Origin: Acerihabitans sp015654925
Lineage (GTDB): Bacteria; Pseudomonadota; Gammaproteobacteria; Enterobacterales; Enterobacteriaceae
Direction: 5' to 3'
DNA length: 64,000 nucleotides
Assembly (NCBI RefSeq): GCF_047324175.1
Contig: NZ_CP178732.1
Location: 5,146,001 to 5,210,000 of the forward strand
The number at the start of each line of letters is the position of its first letter. Positions within the stretch are counted from its first letter, which is position 1. A program made the translations under genes and the position numbers. The notes below the pieces were generated by a model. That model did no database searches, was not told the DNA's origin, and worked only from the letters and a program-made list of their open reading frames with translations. Shown here one piece after another: positions 15,612 through 24,743 of this stretch.

Positions 15612-16556
15612 TTAATGGGCCAGCGCCAATTGCGAACGGTCCTGCGCGGGCAATAACGCCAGGGCGTGTTTCAAATCCCGCGCTTCGTCCCCCGGGGTGC
15701 GGCCAAATAGCCGTTTAAACTCACGGTTGAATTGCGATGAACTTTCATAACCGACGCTGGCCGAGGCGGCCTGCGCCGACAGATTATCGCGAATCATCAG
15801 CAGCCGCGCCTGATGCAGGCGGGTCGACTTGATATATTGGATCGGCGAGGTATGGGTGACCGCTTTGAAATGGACATGGAAGGCCGGCACGCTCATGCCC
15901 GCTTCCGCCGCCAGGCGGGCCACATCCAGCGTGCCGGCATAATCGGCGTGGATGCGCCGCAGCGCCTTGGCGACTTTGCCGAACCGCCCCTGATGCGTCA
16001 GGGCGGCGCGAATCGCCCCGCCCTGCTCCCCCATCAAGACCCTGAAGCTGATTTCACGCACGATGGCCGGACCGAGCACCTCGGCCTCCAGCGGCGAAGC
16101 CAGGCATTGCAGCAGACGCAGCGTGGCGTCGGCCAGGTCGTCGCCCAGCGGGGTGGCGATGATCCCCAGCGGGGCCGCCGTCGGGCCGACGCCGGACTGG
16201 TCGAGGGTGAGCACCAGATCGGCCACCGCCAGCATATCCAGGCTCAAGGATACCGCCAGCATCGGCTCCTCCTCGCTGGCCTCGGTTTCAGTGGAAAACG
16301 GCAGCGGCACCGACAGCACCAGATAGTGCTGGGCATCATAAACATACACTTCGTCGGCAAGAAACCCGCGCTTGCGGCCCTGGCACACAATCACGATGCC
16401 CGGCTCATAGAGCACCTGCGTGCGGCCCAGGGGATGGTTGGCGCGCATAAAACGCACGCCGTCCAGGGCGGAACGGGTGTAACCCTCATGGGGCGCCAAC
16501 TGTCCCAGCAGGTCGATCATACGCTGGGAACGGGACATGACTGGGAACTGCGGCAT
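15612..16556 (-). CDS. AraC-family transcriptional regulator (AraC_N type)
   Basis: A 314-residue regulator. Residues about 10-160 match the AraC_N ligand-binding domain (YEPGIVIVCQGRKRGFL, YLVLSVPLPF). Residues about 200-300 hold two helix-turn-helix units, including VARLAAEAGMSVPAFHVHFK and SASVGYESSSQFNREFKRLFGRTP. ATG 16556 is taken as start; a TTG directly before it is also in frame. It is divergent from two SDR genes, and regulators of this subtype often sit beside oxidoreductases they control, so those SDR genes are the likely targets. Confidence 0.9.
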   Translation of the reverse strand: MPQFPVMSRSQRMIDLLGQLAPHEGYTRSALDGVRFMRANHPLGRTQVLYEPGIVIVCQGRKRGFLADEVYVYDAQHYLVLSVPLPFSTETEASEEEPMLAVSLSLDMLAVADLVLTLDQSGVGPTAAPLGIIATPLGDDLADATLRLLQCLASPLEAEVLGPAIVREISFRVLMGEQGGAIRAALTHQGRFGKVAKALRRIHADYAGTLDVARLAAEAGMSVPAFHVHFKAVTHTSPIQYIKSTRLHQARLLMIRDNLSAQAASASVGYESSSQFNREFKRLFGRTPGDEARDLKHALALLPAQDRSQLALAH

Positions 16557-16739
16557 CAAAGGTACCTATGGCGTAGCAAGGGGCGTGAAGAGTAATAAAA
16601 CATAAAATCCCCCCATTATCTCCTGTTAAATCCATATTAAATAGGAATAGGCAATAAACAAAAAGGACTGGATATTCGCCGATCGCCGCGTGCGTTTTAC
16701 CATGGCTTTCCCAGACCATCCCTGATAAAGGCACACATT

Positions 16740-17477
16740 ATGACTGCGATACAGAAAGCGAAAACCGTATTGATTACCGGCGCCAGCAGCGGTATCGGCG
16801 AAGCAACTGCGCGTTTGCTGGCCAGCCAGGGACACCGGCTGTTTATCGGCGCGCGGCGCACCGACCGGCTCGCCGAACTGGCCGACGAGCTGCGGGCGGC
16901 GGGCGGCGCGGTGGAATACCGCGCGCTGGACGTGACCAGCATGGAAGAGATGCAAGCCTTTGCCGACCAGGCCCTGGCCGCCAGCGGCCATATCGATGTG
17001 ATAGTCAATAACGCGGGCGTAATGCCGCTTTCCCCGCTGGAGTCCCTGAAGGTAGACGAGTGGAACCGGATGATTGATGTGAATATCCGCGGCGTACTGC
17101 ACGGCATCGCGGCGGTGCTGCCGCAGATGAAACGGCAGGGGCACGGGCAGGTGATTAATGTGTCATCCATCGGCGGGCTGAGCGTGTCCCCCACGGCGGC
17201 GGTGTATTGCGCCACCAAGTTCGCGGTCCGGGCCATCTCCGACGGACTGCGCCAGGAACACGATAATATCCGCGTCACCGTGGTTTGCCCTGGGGTGGTG
17301 GAATCGGAGCTCGCCGGCACCATTACCGATGACACGGCGCGGCGCGCGATGGAAGGTTTTCGGCGCATCGCCATTCAACCCGACGCGATTGCCCAGGCCA
17401 TTGCGTATGCCATCGATCAGCCGGACGGCGTGGATGTCAGCGAACTGGTGGTACGCCCCACCGCCAGCCCTTATTGA
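16740..17477 (+). CDS. Short-chain dehydrogenase/reductase
   Basis: A 245-residue classical SDR. The cofactor motif TGASSGIG is near residues 13-20, NNAG near 90, and the catalytic Ser and YCATK near 143-160. It is similar in length to the YdfG/serine-dehydrogenase-like SDR group, but the substrate is unknown. It is divergent from the AraC regulator across about 180 bases and is followed by a second SDR gene 59 bases downstream. Confidence 0.9.
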   Translation: MTAIQKAKTVLITGASSGIGEATARLLASQGHRLFIGARRTDRLAELADELRAAGGAVEYRALDVTSMEEMQAFADQALAASGHIDVIVNNAGVMPLSPLESLKVDEWNRMIDVNIRGVLHGIAAVLPQMKRQGHGQVINVSSIGGLSVSPTAAVYCATKFAVRAISDGLRQEHDNIRVTVVCPGVVESELAGTITDDTARRAMEGFRRIAIQPDAIAQAIAYAIDQPDGVDVSELVVRPTASPY

Positions 17478-17536
17478 TTTCCCAACCCGCAATTTCCCAA
17501 CACGCAATTTTCCCGGTAAGGGAACAGGAGTCGTAT

Positions 17537-18397
17537 ATGTCTGGCAACTCAGCCAAAACCTGGTTTATCACCGGCGCATCCAAAGGTCTGGGACTGGCGC
17601 TTACCCGCCTGCTGCTGGCCCGGGGCGAACGGGTCGCCGCCACCTCCCGCAGCAAGGCAGCGCTGGAAACGGCGGTGGCGCCCACCGCCGATCAGTTTCT
17701 GTTATTCCTGCCGGTGGCCGCCGACCTGACCGATGAAGCCAGCGTCGGCGCCGCCATCGACCTGGCGATCAAAACGTTCGGCAATATCGACGTGGTGGTC
17801 AATAATGCCGGTTATGGCCTGCACGGCGCGGTGGAAGCGTTATCCGATGCCGAGGTGCGCCAGAACGTCGAGGTGAATCTCTTCGCCCCGCTGAATGTAC
17901 TGCGCCACGCGCTGCCCCATCTGCGCCGCCAGCGCTCGGGGCATATCATTAATATTTCGTCCATCGTGGGTTTCCAGGGCGGATATGCCGGCTGGGGCAG
18001 TTATGTGGCCACCAAATTCGCTCTCTCGGGCCTGACGGAAGCCCTGGCGGCCGAAGTGAAAGAATTAGGTATCCGCACCACCCTTATTTATCCGGGGCCG
18101 GTGCGCACCGATTTTCTCTCCGGCGGATCGCTGGCGGTGGCGCACCGGAAAATCGACGATTATACCGAGGCCCAGGCATCGCTGGATCTGCATCTGGGCA
18201 CGTTGGCCGGCCGCCAGGCGGGCGATCCCGACCGGCTGGCTGCGCTTATCGCCGAAATCGCCGCCGCGGACCATCCGCCGCTGCATGTGTTTGCCGGTGA
18301 GATCTCATGGAACCTGGCCCATGAGAAAATTTCCCACGTCAAACAAGATCTGGCGGCATGGCGCGACGCGTCGTTCGCCACGGATTTCCCGCAATAA
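17537..18397 (+). CDS. Short-chain dehydrogenase/reductase
   Basis: A 286-residue SDR, likely co-transcribed with the SDR gene before it. ATG 17537 is selected because ACAGGAG precedes it; an earlier in-frame ATG at 17474 overlaps the previous gene. Motifs: TGASKGLG (about 12-19), NNAGYG, the catalytic Ser in SSIVGF, and YVATK. The longer C-terminus (ADHPPLHVFAGE) is typical of the oxidoreductases with an 80-residue extension. Substrate not known. Confidence 0.9.
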   Translation: MSGNSAKTWFITGASKGLGLALTRLLLARGERVAATSRSKAALETAVAPTADQFLLFLPVAADLTDEASVGAAIDLAIKTFGNIDVVVNNAGYGLHGAVEALSDAEVRQNVEVNLFAPLNVLRHALPHLRRQRSGHIINISSIVGFQGGYAGWGSYVATKFALSGLTEALAAEVKELGIRTTLIYPGPVRTDFLSGGSLAVAHRKIDDYTEAQASLDLHLGTLAGRQAGDPDRLAALIAEIAAADHPPLHVFAGEISWNLAHEKISHVKQDLAAWRDASFATDFPQ

Positions 18398-18463
18398 ACC
18401 CGCCGCCGCCGGCGAGCAGCCGCGGCGCGTCATTTGTCATCTTTCCGCCATCAATCATTCATC

Positions 18464-18493
18464 CGCTTACCGCACCTTAGGGTGCGGCAAGCG
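18464..18493. terminator. Strong hairpin after the SDR pair
   Basis: CGCTT-A-CCGCACC, loop TTAG, GGTGCGG-C-AAGCG forms a 12-pair stem with one mismatch. No T-run follows at once, so it may be a processing or weak termination signal between the SDR pair and surE. Confidence 0.35.
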
Positions 18494-18627
18494 TAGAAAC
18501 TTCCCGGCGATTGCCTATTTTTTCTCCCCCAAGCCTGGGGGATGCCTTATTATGGAACTATCAACCGGTGGCATAAACAAAGCTCATGGTTTCATTTTGG
18601 CATTACCACATGGAGAACAACCTGACT

Positions 18628-19404
18628 ATGAAAAAAGTGAATCGCGTATTATTAACCAACGATGACGGCATCGACGCCCCCGGACTGGAATTGCTGGCCC
18701 GGGCCGCCCAGGAAATCGCCAATGAAGTATGGATCGTCGCCCCCGCCCAGGATAAAAGCGGCGTCGCCAATTCGTTAAGCATGCGCGAGCCGGTGCGGGT
18801 GATCGATAAAGGCCCCCGGCGGTTTGCCGTCTACGGCACCCCCGCCGACTGCGTGGCTTATGCCGTGCACCAGGCCATGCGCGATACGCCTCCCGATCTG
18901 GTGCTCTCCGGCGTGAATAACGGCTCGAACCTGGGATTTGAAACGCTGCTCTCCGGTACGGTGGGCGCGGCCATGACCGGCATGTTATCCGGCGTGCCGT
19001 CTATCGCGCTCAGCCAAAACCGCGACCCGGACCAGCCGGTAAACTGGGACAGCGCGACGCGCTTTCTGGTGCCGACGCTACAGCATTTATTGCAGGCCAG
19101 CTGGGATAAGCAGGTCTGTCTCAACGTTAACTTCCCCGATATGGCGGCGGATGACGTTAAAGGCATCAGGGTCACCAAACAGGGCATGGGCAATGTGGAC
19201 GGCATCATGGTCACCAGCGCGAAGGACCCCCACGGCGAGGACTATTTCTGGATACGGGTGCGCCACGGCGGCCTGGAACGGCCGGAAAACAGCGAGCTTA
19301 AACTCAATGACGACGGTTATATCTCGGTAACGCCGCTGACCTTCGAGCGCACCGAAATCCATGAATACCAGCGCCTCGGCGACCTGTACGGGCAGGATTT
19401 CTGA
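18628..19404 (+). CDS. surE: 5'/3'-nucleotidase SurE family
   Basis: SurE is a metal-dependent phosphatase acting on nucleoside monophosphates. The product is 258 residues from ATG 18628; an in-frame ATG at 18610 has no ribosome binding site. The metal-binding LLTNDDGIDAPG lies at residues 7-18, the phosphate region is SGVANSLSMREP, and LSGVNNGSNLG carries the conserved Asn. In E. coli surE sits with pcm, nlpD and rpoS; here it stands alone between SDR genes and ydcR, so it may be a second copy or a relocated gene. Confidence 0.9.
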   Translation: MKKVNRVLLTNDDGIDAPGLELLARAAQEIANEVWIVAPAQDKSGVANSLSMREPVRVIDKGPRRFAVYGTPADCVAYAVHQAMRDTPPDLVLSGVNNGSNLGFETLLSGTVGAAMTGMLSGVPSIALSQNRDPDQPVNWDSATRFLVPTLQHLLQASWDKQVCLNVNFPDMAADDVKGIRVTKQGMGNVDGIMVTSAKDPHGEDYFWIRVRHGGLERPENSELKLNDDGYISVTPLTFERTEIHEYQRLGDLYGQDF

Positions 19405-19407
19405 GGT

Positions 19408-19432
19408 TGCGTCCGGCGCGGCGCCTGACGCA
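19408..19432. terminator. Hairpin between convergent surE and ydcR
   Basis: TGCGTC-C-GGCGC / GCGCC-T-GACGCA forms a compact stem in the 28-base gap between two convergent genes. It could end both transcripts, although long T-runs are absent. Confidence 0.4.
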
Positions 19433-20842
19433 TTACATCATCTGTTTGATAATATCCGTCAGGGCGATGACGGCGCGCTCATACCTCTCGTCCCAGGCGT
19501 ATGAGGTATTAAAGCGGAAATAATTATTATACTGGCCGCCGGCGGAAAACATCTTGCCGGGGGCAATGCTGATTTTTTGCCGCAGCGCCCGGTGATAAAG
19601 CTCCGTGGCGCTGATATGCGCCGGCAGCTCAATCCATAAAAAGTAGCCGCTATGGGAGTAGTTGATGCGCGCCGCCGGGGGCAAATGGGCATGCAGCGAC
19701 TGCCAGGCGCTGTTTTTGCGCTGTTCGAGCAGGCGGCGCAGGCGCCGGAGATGGCGGTCATAACTGCGGGTGGCCAGGTAGTTGGCCAACGCCAGCTGCA
19801 TCGGCGCGCTGGTGGACAACGTGGTCATCAATTGCAAGCGCTGGATCTTGCCCGCCATTTCCCCCGCCGCCACCCAGCCGACCCGGAAGCCCGCCACCAG
19901 ATTTTTGGAAAACGACGAGCAGTGCATGGCCATGCCCAAACGGTCATAGGCTTTGGCCGGCAGCGGTTTATCGGCGCCGAAATAGAGTTCGCTATACACG
20001 TCATCCTCAATCAGATGCACCCGGTACTGCTGCAACAGGGCCACCAGTTGCCGTTTTTTCTCATCGGACAACGTACAGCCCAGCGGATTGTGGCTATTGG
20101 TCATGACCCAGCAGGCCTTGACCGGGTAAGCGGCCAGCGCGTTTTCCAGCGCGTCGAGATCGATGCCGAATTGCGGATGGGTGGCAATGGCCACCGCCTT
20201 TAGTTTCAACCGTTCCAGCGCTTGCAGGGCGCCGTAAAAGGCCGGGTTTTCCACGATCACCCAGTCCCCCGGCTCCGTGACCGCTTGCAGGCTTAGGTTG
20301 AGCGACTCCATGGCGCCGGCGGTGATAACTATTTCTTCGGGGGAAATTTGCATTCCTTGCAGGGCATAACGTTTGGCGATGGTGTTGCGCAGGTCCTCGT
20401 TGCCCGGCGGCAGATTATCCACGGCGCTTAGCGGGGTCATGGAGCGCGCCACCGTGGTCAGCGAGCGGGCGAGCTGCTGGCGGGGGAACAGCGAAGGATC
20501 GGGAAAAGCCGAGCCGAAGGGCACGATGGATTGATCGCGGCTGGCCTGCAGCACATCAAAGATAAAAGCGTTGATATCCACCTGTTCGGCGGGCTGCACC
20601 TGCTGGTGGGTGGCCGGGGTGGTGAGGAATTCGGCCTTCGGCGCAATGTAATAGCCCGACTGCGGGCGGGAGATGATCCATCCCTGGCTTTCCAGTATTT
20701 GATAGGCGTGCATCACCGTCATCAGGCTCATGCCCGAGTAGACCGCCTGCTCGCGCAGCGAGGGGAGCTTGTCCCCCACCTGCCAGATATTGGCCGCGAT
20801 CTGCTCGCGTAACCGATCGACCAGCGTTTCGTATTTATTCAT
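19433..20842 (-). CDS. ydcR: MocR-family regulator (GntR HTH fused to aminotransferase), YdcR-like
   Basis: A 469-residue PLP-dependent regulator from ATG 20842; a GTG three codons upstream is also possible. Residues 1-70 are a GntR winged helix (YETLVDRLREQIAANIWQVGDKLPSLREQ). The rest is a fold-type I aminotransferase domain with TNSHNPLGC and the PLP lysine in SSFSKNL. Length and sequence track E. coli YdcR closely along the whole protein. MocR regulators bind direct repeats; CTGTTATA occurs twice, 30 bases apart, in the promoter region. The divergent neighbours are cytochrome bd genes. Confidence 0.9.
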   Translation of the reverse strand: MNKYETLVDRLREQIAANIWQVGDKLPSLREQAVYSGMSLMTVMHAYQILESQGWIISRPQSGYYIAPKAEFLTTPATHQQVQPAEQVDINAFIFDVLQASRDQSIVPFGSAFPDPSLFPRQQLARSLTTVARSMTPLSAVDNLPPGNEDLRNTIAKRYALQGMQISPEEIVITAGAMESLNLSLQAVTEPGDWVIVENPAFYGALQALERLKLKAVAIATHPQFGIDLDALENALAAYPVKACWVMTNSHNPLGCTLSDEKKRQLVALLQQYRVHLIEDDVYSELYFGADKPLPAKAYDRLGMAMHCSSFSKNLVAGFRVGWVAAGEMAGKIQRLQLMTTLSTSAPMQLALANYLATRSYDRHLRRLRRLLEQRKNSAWQSLHAHLPPAARINYSHSGYFLWIELPAHISATELYHRALRQKISIAPGKMFSAGGQYNNYFRFNTSYAWDERYERAVIALTDIIKQMM

Positions 20843-20873
20843 CCCAGGCACCGCGCCTCGTTATTTACAGCAA

Positions 20874-20911
20874 CTGTTATAGCATAAATCATCATTTTTG
20901 TAGCTGTTATA
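20874..20911. repeat. Direct repeat CTGTTATA, candidate MocR operator
   Basis: CTGTTATA occurs at 20874-20881 and 20904-20911, exactly 30 bases apart, close to three helical turns. It lies between ydcR and the cytochrome bd genes. GabR and PdxR, well-studied MocR proteins, use spaced direct repeats. Confidence 0.45.
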
Positions 20912-21018
20912 CCCCAGTTTTTCATTCTATGATCGACGGCGTCCCGCAGCGTTAACGCGCCAATCCCTTGGCGGGCAGCGGAACCCGGTTGTTCGGATTA
21001 ATCAGTATGGGGTATGCC

Positions 21019-22443
21019 ATGTTTGGGCTAGACGCGTTTCACCTTGCCAGAATCCAGTTCGCCTTTACGGTGTCCTTCCACATTATCTTTCCCGCCATCA
21101 CCATCGGCCTGGCCAGCTTTCTGGCGGTGCTGGAGGGACTGTGGCTGAAAACCCGCAATGACGATTATCGCGATCTATATCATTTCTGGTCCAAGGTTTT
21201 TGCGGTGAATTTCGGCATGGGGGTGGTTTCCGGACTGGTGATGGCATATCAATTCGGCACCAACTGGAGCGGTTTTTCCCAGTTCGCCGGCAGTATCACC
21301 GGGCCGTTATTGACTTATGAGGTGCTGACCGCCTTCTTTCTGGAAGCCGGCTTTCTCGGGGTGATGCTGTTCGGCTGGCGGCGGGTGGGCAACGGCCTGC
21401 ATTTTTTCGCCACCTGCATGGTGGCGCTCGGCACCCTGATGTCCACCTTCTGGATACTGGCGTCCAATAGCTGGATGCATACGCCCCAGGGATATGCGGT
21501 GCAAGACGGCCAGGTCGTGCCGCTGGACTGGGTGCAGGTGATTTTCAACCCGTCCTTCCCCTACCGGTTGCTGCATATGTCCACCGCCGCGTTTTTGGCC
21601 AGCGCCCTGTTTGTCGGTTCCGCCGCCGCCTGGCATCTGCTGCGCCATAACGATACCCCGGCCATTCGCAAAATGCTGTCGATGGCGATGTGGATGCTGC
21701 TGGTAGTCGCCCCGATCCAGGCGGTGCTGGGAGACATGCACGGCCTGAATACGCTGGAATACCAGCCGGCCAAGATCGCCGCCATCGAGGGCCACTGGGA
21801 AAACCGCCCCGGCGAGGCCACGCCGCTGATCCTGTTCGGCCTGCCGGACATGGCCGGGGAAACCACCCGCTACGCCCTTGAGCTCCCCTACCTGGGCAGC
21901 CTGATATTGACCCACAGTTTGCAGCGGCAGGTGCCGGCGTTAAAGGACTTTGCCAAACGGGATCGGCCCAATTCCACTCTTGTTTTCTGGTCGTTCCGCC
22001 TGATGGCCGGCTTGGGCATGCTGATGATTTTGCTGGGGATAACCAGTCTGTGGCTACGCCGGCGGCAGCGGCTGTACCGCTCGCGCGTTTTTTTGCGTTT
22101 TGCCCTGTTGATGGGCCCGACGGGGCTGATTGCCATCCTGGCGGGCTGGTTTACCACCGAGGTCGGCCGGCAGCCTTGGGTGGTTTACGGCCTGCTGCGG
22201 ACCCGCGACGCGGTATCCGCCCACGGCGATTTGCATATGAGCATCAGCCTGCTGGCGTTTATCGCGATTTATTCATCGGTGTTCGGCGTGGGTTATCTGT
22301 ATATGGTGCGCCTGATGCGCCAGGGACCGCAGCCGGGCGAGGGGCAAGCGCCGCCGCCGGGCGGTCCCGGCCGGCCGCGCACGCCGGCCCGCCCATTATC
22401 CGCGGTGCAGGAGCCGTTAAATCCCACAGGCAAGAGGAACTGA
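21019..22443 (+). CDS. cydA: Cytochrome bd-type quinol oxidase subunit I (CioA/CydA type)
   Basis: Membrane quinol oxidase subunit, 474 residues, reducing O2 with electrons from ubiquinol and carrying the haems. ATG 21019 (MFGLDAFHLARIQFAF) is chosen over in-frame codons at 20968 and 21007 because it matches the family start. The haem-ligand His is in FHLARIQFAFTVSFH, and the WRVGN..MV and GWFTTEVGRQPWVVYG motifs are present. It lacks the long Q-loop insert of E. coli CydA and resembles the cyanide-insensitive CioA branch. Its stop is one base before the subunit II start. Confidence 0.93.
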   Translation: MFGLDAFHLARIQFAFTVSFHIIFPAITIGLASFLAVLEGLWLKTRNDDYRDLYHFWSKVFAVNFGMGVVSGLVMAYQFGTNWSGFSQFAGSITGPLLTYEVLTAFFLEAGFLGVMLFGWRRVGNGLHFFATCMVALGTLMSTFWILASNSWMHTPQGYAVQDGQVVPLDWVQVIFNPSFPYRLLHMSTAAFLASALFVGSAAAWHLLRHNDTPAIRKMLSMAMWMLLVVAPIQAVLGDMHGLNTLEYQPAKIAAIEGHWENRPGEATPLILFGLPDMAGETTRYALELPYLGSLILTHSLQRQVPALKDFAKRDRPNSTLVFWSFRLMAGLGMLMILLGITSLWLRRRQRLYRSRVFLRFALLMGPTGLIAILAGWFTTEVGRQPWVVYGLLRTRDAVSAHGDLHMSISLLAFIAIYSSVFGVGYLYMVRLMRQGPQPGEGQAPPPGGPGRPRTPARPLSAVQEPLNPTGKRN

Positions 22444-22444
22444 C

Positions 22445-23452
22445 ATGGGCATCGATCTTCCGGTAATCTGGTTTGCCATTATTGTCTTTGCCACCCTGAT
22501 GTATATCGTGATGGACGGCTTTGATCTGGGCATCGGCATTTTGTTTCCCATGATTCGGGACCCGCGGCAGCGGGATATGATGATTAATACCGTCGCCCCG
22601 GTATGGGACGGCAACGAAACCTGGCTGGTATTGGGCGGCGCGGCGCTGTTCGGCGCGTTCCCCCTGGCCTACGCGGTTATCATCGATGCCCTGGCCATCC
22701 CGCTGACCCTGATGCTGTTCGCGCTGATTTTTCGCGGCGTGGCCTTTGAGTTCCGCTTTAAGGCCACGCCCCATCATCGTCCCTTCTGGGATAAATCCTT
22801 CATCGCCGGCTCCGTGATTGCCACGTTCTGCCAGGGCGTGGTGGTAGGGGCGTTCCTGAACGGGTTCCCGGTGGCGGGACGCAGCTTTGCCGGATCGGCC
22901 TTCGGCTGGCTAACCCCGTTCAGCCTGTTTTGCGGCGTGGGGCTGGCGGCGGCTTACGCCCTGCTGGGTTGTACCTGGCTGATTATGAAAACCGGCGCCG
23001 GTTTGCAGCTCGCCATGTTCCGGCTGGCCGTTCCGCTGCTGGCGCTGCTGCTGCTGGCGATCGCCGCCATTAGTATCTGGACGCCGCTGGCGCACCCCGC
23101 GATTGCCCGGCGCTGGTTCGCGCTGCCTAATCTGTTTTATTTCCTGCCGGTGCCGGTGCTGGTGGCACTGGCCGGCGGGTGGCTGTACCGGTCGGTGCGG
23201 CGCCGCGCCGATCGCGCGCCGTTCCTGCTGACCCTGGCGCTGGTATTCCTTGGGTTCACCGGTTTGGGTATCAGCATCTGGCCGGATATCATTCCGCCCG
23301 CCATCGATATCCGCGCCGCGTCGGCGCCGGCGCAAAGCCAGGGTTTTATGCTGGTGGGCGCCCTGCTGATTATCCCGATCATCCTGGTCTATACCTTCTG
23401 GAGCTACTTTGTGTTCCGGGGAAAAATCAATCCCGAAGAGGGATACCATTAA
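22445..23452 (+). CDS. cydB: Cytochrome bd-type quinol oxidase subunit II (CioB/CydB type)
   Basis: The 335-residue membrane partner of subunit I. It starts GIDLPVIWFAIIVFATLMYI, typical of the family, and has about eight hydrophobic segments with WDGNETWLVLGG and GFDLGIGILFP conserved. It is expected to form the bd oxidase with the preceding gene, plus the small DUF2474 subunit that follows. Confidence 0.93.
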   Translation: MGIDLPVIWFAIIVFATLMYIVMDGFDLGIGILFPMIRDPRQRDMMINTVAPVWDGNETWLVLGGAALFGAFPLAYAVIIDALAIPLTLMLFALIFRGVAFEFRFKATPHHRPFWDKSFIAGSVIATFCQGVVVGAFLNGFPVAGRSFAGSAFGWLTPFSLFCGVGLAAAYALLGCTWLIMKTGAGLQLAMFRLAVPLLALLLLAIAAISIWTPLAHPAIARRWFALPNLFYFLPVPVLVALAGGWLYRSVRRRADRAPFLLTLALVFLGFTGLGISIWPDIIPPAIDIRAASAPAQSQGFMLVGALLIIPIILVYTFWSYFVFRGKINPEEGYH

Positions 23453-23491
23453 TCGCCAGTCCCGGGCCGCCCGGGAGGAGGGGGAATAAGT

Positions 23492-23653
23492 ATGGCGACC
23501 TTGCAAAATACCGCCCGGCAAAGGGAAATGAAACCGTTATGGCGGCGCCTGCTCTGGCTGGCGGTGCTCTGGACGGCCAGCGTACTGGCGCTGGGAGTGG
23601 TGGCCGCCTTGTTCCGGCTGATGATGACGGCGGCGGGCATGAGCAGTCATTAA
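23492..23653 (+). CDS. DUF2474-like small membrane protein of the bd oxidase
   Basis: A 53-residue protein encoded 39 bases after cydB, behind a purine-rich GGAGGAGGGG site. A basic segment (WRR) is followed by one transmembrane helix (LLWLAVLWTASVLALGVVAAL) and a short tail ending MSSH. DUF2474 proteins are encoded after cydAB of the cyanide-insensitive type and, by analogy with CydX, are thought to be an accessory subunit. Assignment rests on position, size and the helix pattern. Confidence 0.75.
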   Translation: MATLQNTARQREMKPLWRRLLWLAVLWTASVLALGVVAALFRLMMTAAGMSSH

Positions 23654-23677
23654 CTGGGTGGAGATAACCTTTTTCCC

Positions 23678-23932
23678 ATGTTCCAATTCGCTAAAAATGA
23701 CGCAAACAGCGAAAAAGGGCTACTAAAAGGGTTCAGCGAAGTTTTATCCTCTCTTGGCCACTTAAGCGACGTACGCAGATGCGGTTTTTTTATTGGCAAG
23801 ATTGATACCCTGGATCATTATCTACCACAATCCACAACGCCTTTGTCAATTCTCCAGAACGGAGCCATCGCCGATGAAATAAACCAGCTTTGCCGCATCG
23901 CCAAATTACGCGGTATGCAGGATGCGGAATAA
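23678..23932 (+). CDS. Hypothetical 84-residue protein
   Basis: An open frame of 84 codons, less GC-rich than its neighbours. It reads MFQFAKNDANSEKG... and ends ...GMQDAE. No signal peptide, membrane segment or known motif is seen. GGAG lies 14 bases before the ATG, which is too far for an ideal site. It may be a small acquired gene, the remnant of a longer one, or noise. Confidence 0.35.
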   Translation: MFQFAKNDANSEKGLLKGFSEVLSSLGHLSDVRRCGFFIGKIDTLDHYLPQSTTPLSILQNGAIADEINQLCRIAKLRGMQDAE

Positions 23933-24032
23933 GCAAAAGAGCGCTCAACCATCTGCTATATTTATTATATTATTTTAATATTTAATCGTTCAAGCATGGT
24001 TTCTGCTTTTATACACAACGTCAGAATATTCA

Positions 24033-24743
24033 TTATGGCTGCTGATAAAACCGCCGCAATAGCGCCAGCGGCCATTCGGCATCGTTATCCGGCCGCGCTC
24101 CGGGGCCGGCGGGCGTCGCTGTCCGGCCGCTGGCCCGCAGGCAGGCATCCATGACGGCGGCGGTGAATTCGGGGTGAAATTGTACGGAAAACGCCTGCGG
24201 GCCATAACGCAGGATCTGGCAGTCGTCCAGGCGCGAAGTGGCCAATACCCTGGCCTGCGGCGGGGGACAAAGCACCGTTTGGCGATGGGAGAGCCAGGCG
24301 CCGAAGCGGGCGGGCAGTCCGGCCAAGAGGGGATCGGCTAAACCGTCGGGCAGTAGATCGATGCCCTGCCGGCCCCCTTCCCATCCGCGCGGGTTATCTC
24401 CCACCTCGCCGCCCAGGGCGTGGGCCATCAACTGATGGCCATAACAGACGCCAAACAGCGGCAGCTCTTGGGAAAATGCCGTGCGCACCCAGGCGGCCGC
24501 GCCCTCGCTCCAGTCGGCCCGGTCGGTCACCATGGCCCAGGAACCGGTGAGAATAGCTCCCGAGACGGTGCCGGCTTCGGGTAGCGGATCGCCCAGATCG
24601 GGGCGGATCAGCCGGTAGTCCCGCGCGTTCAGCGCCAAAGCCCGGATAAACCAGTTATGCTGCTGGCCTTGCCGCGCGACAATCGCCGCCGGCGGTTGCC
24701 CTAACTGGATAATGGCTAACGGCGCCTTTGCGGGACTAGTCAT
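24033..24743 (-). CDS. Class I glutamine amidotransferase-like protein
   Basis: A 236-residue protein of the GMP-synthase-type GATase group. The nucleophile Cys lies in FGVCYGHQLMAHALGG (about 96-111), and the His-Glu pair in VQFHPEFT (near 190); the catalytic triad is intact. Such stand-alone proteins have varied roles, often amide or gamma-glutamyl hydrolysis. Its ATG overlaps the cysI stop in ATGACTAG, so it is translationally coupled to sulfite reductase, suggesting a role in sulfur or glutathione metabolism. The substrate is not known. Confidence 0.85.
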   Translation of the reverse strand: MTSPAKAPLAIIQLGQPPAAIVARQGQQHNWFIRALALNARDYRLIRPDLGDPLPEAGTVSGAILTGSWAMVTDRADWSEGAAAWVRTAFSQELPLFGVCYGHQLMAHALGGEVGDNPRGWEGGRQGIDLLPDGLADPLLAGLPARFGAWLSHRQTVLCPPPQARVLATSRLDDCQILRYGPQAFSVQFHPEFTAAVMDACLRASGRTATPAGPGARPDNDAEWPLALLRRFYQQP

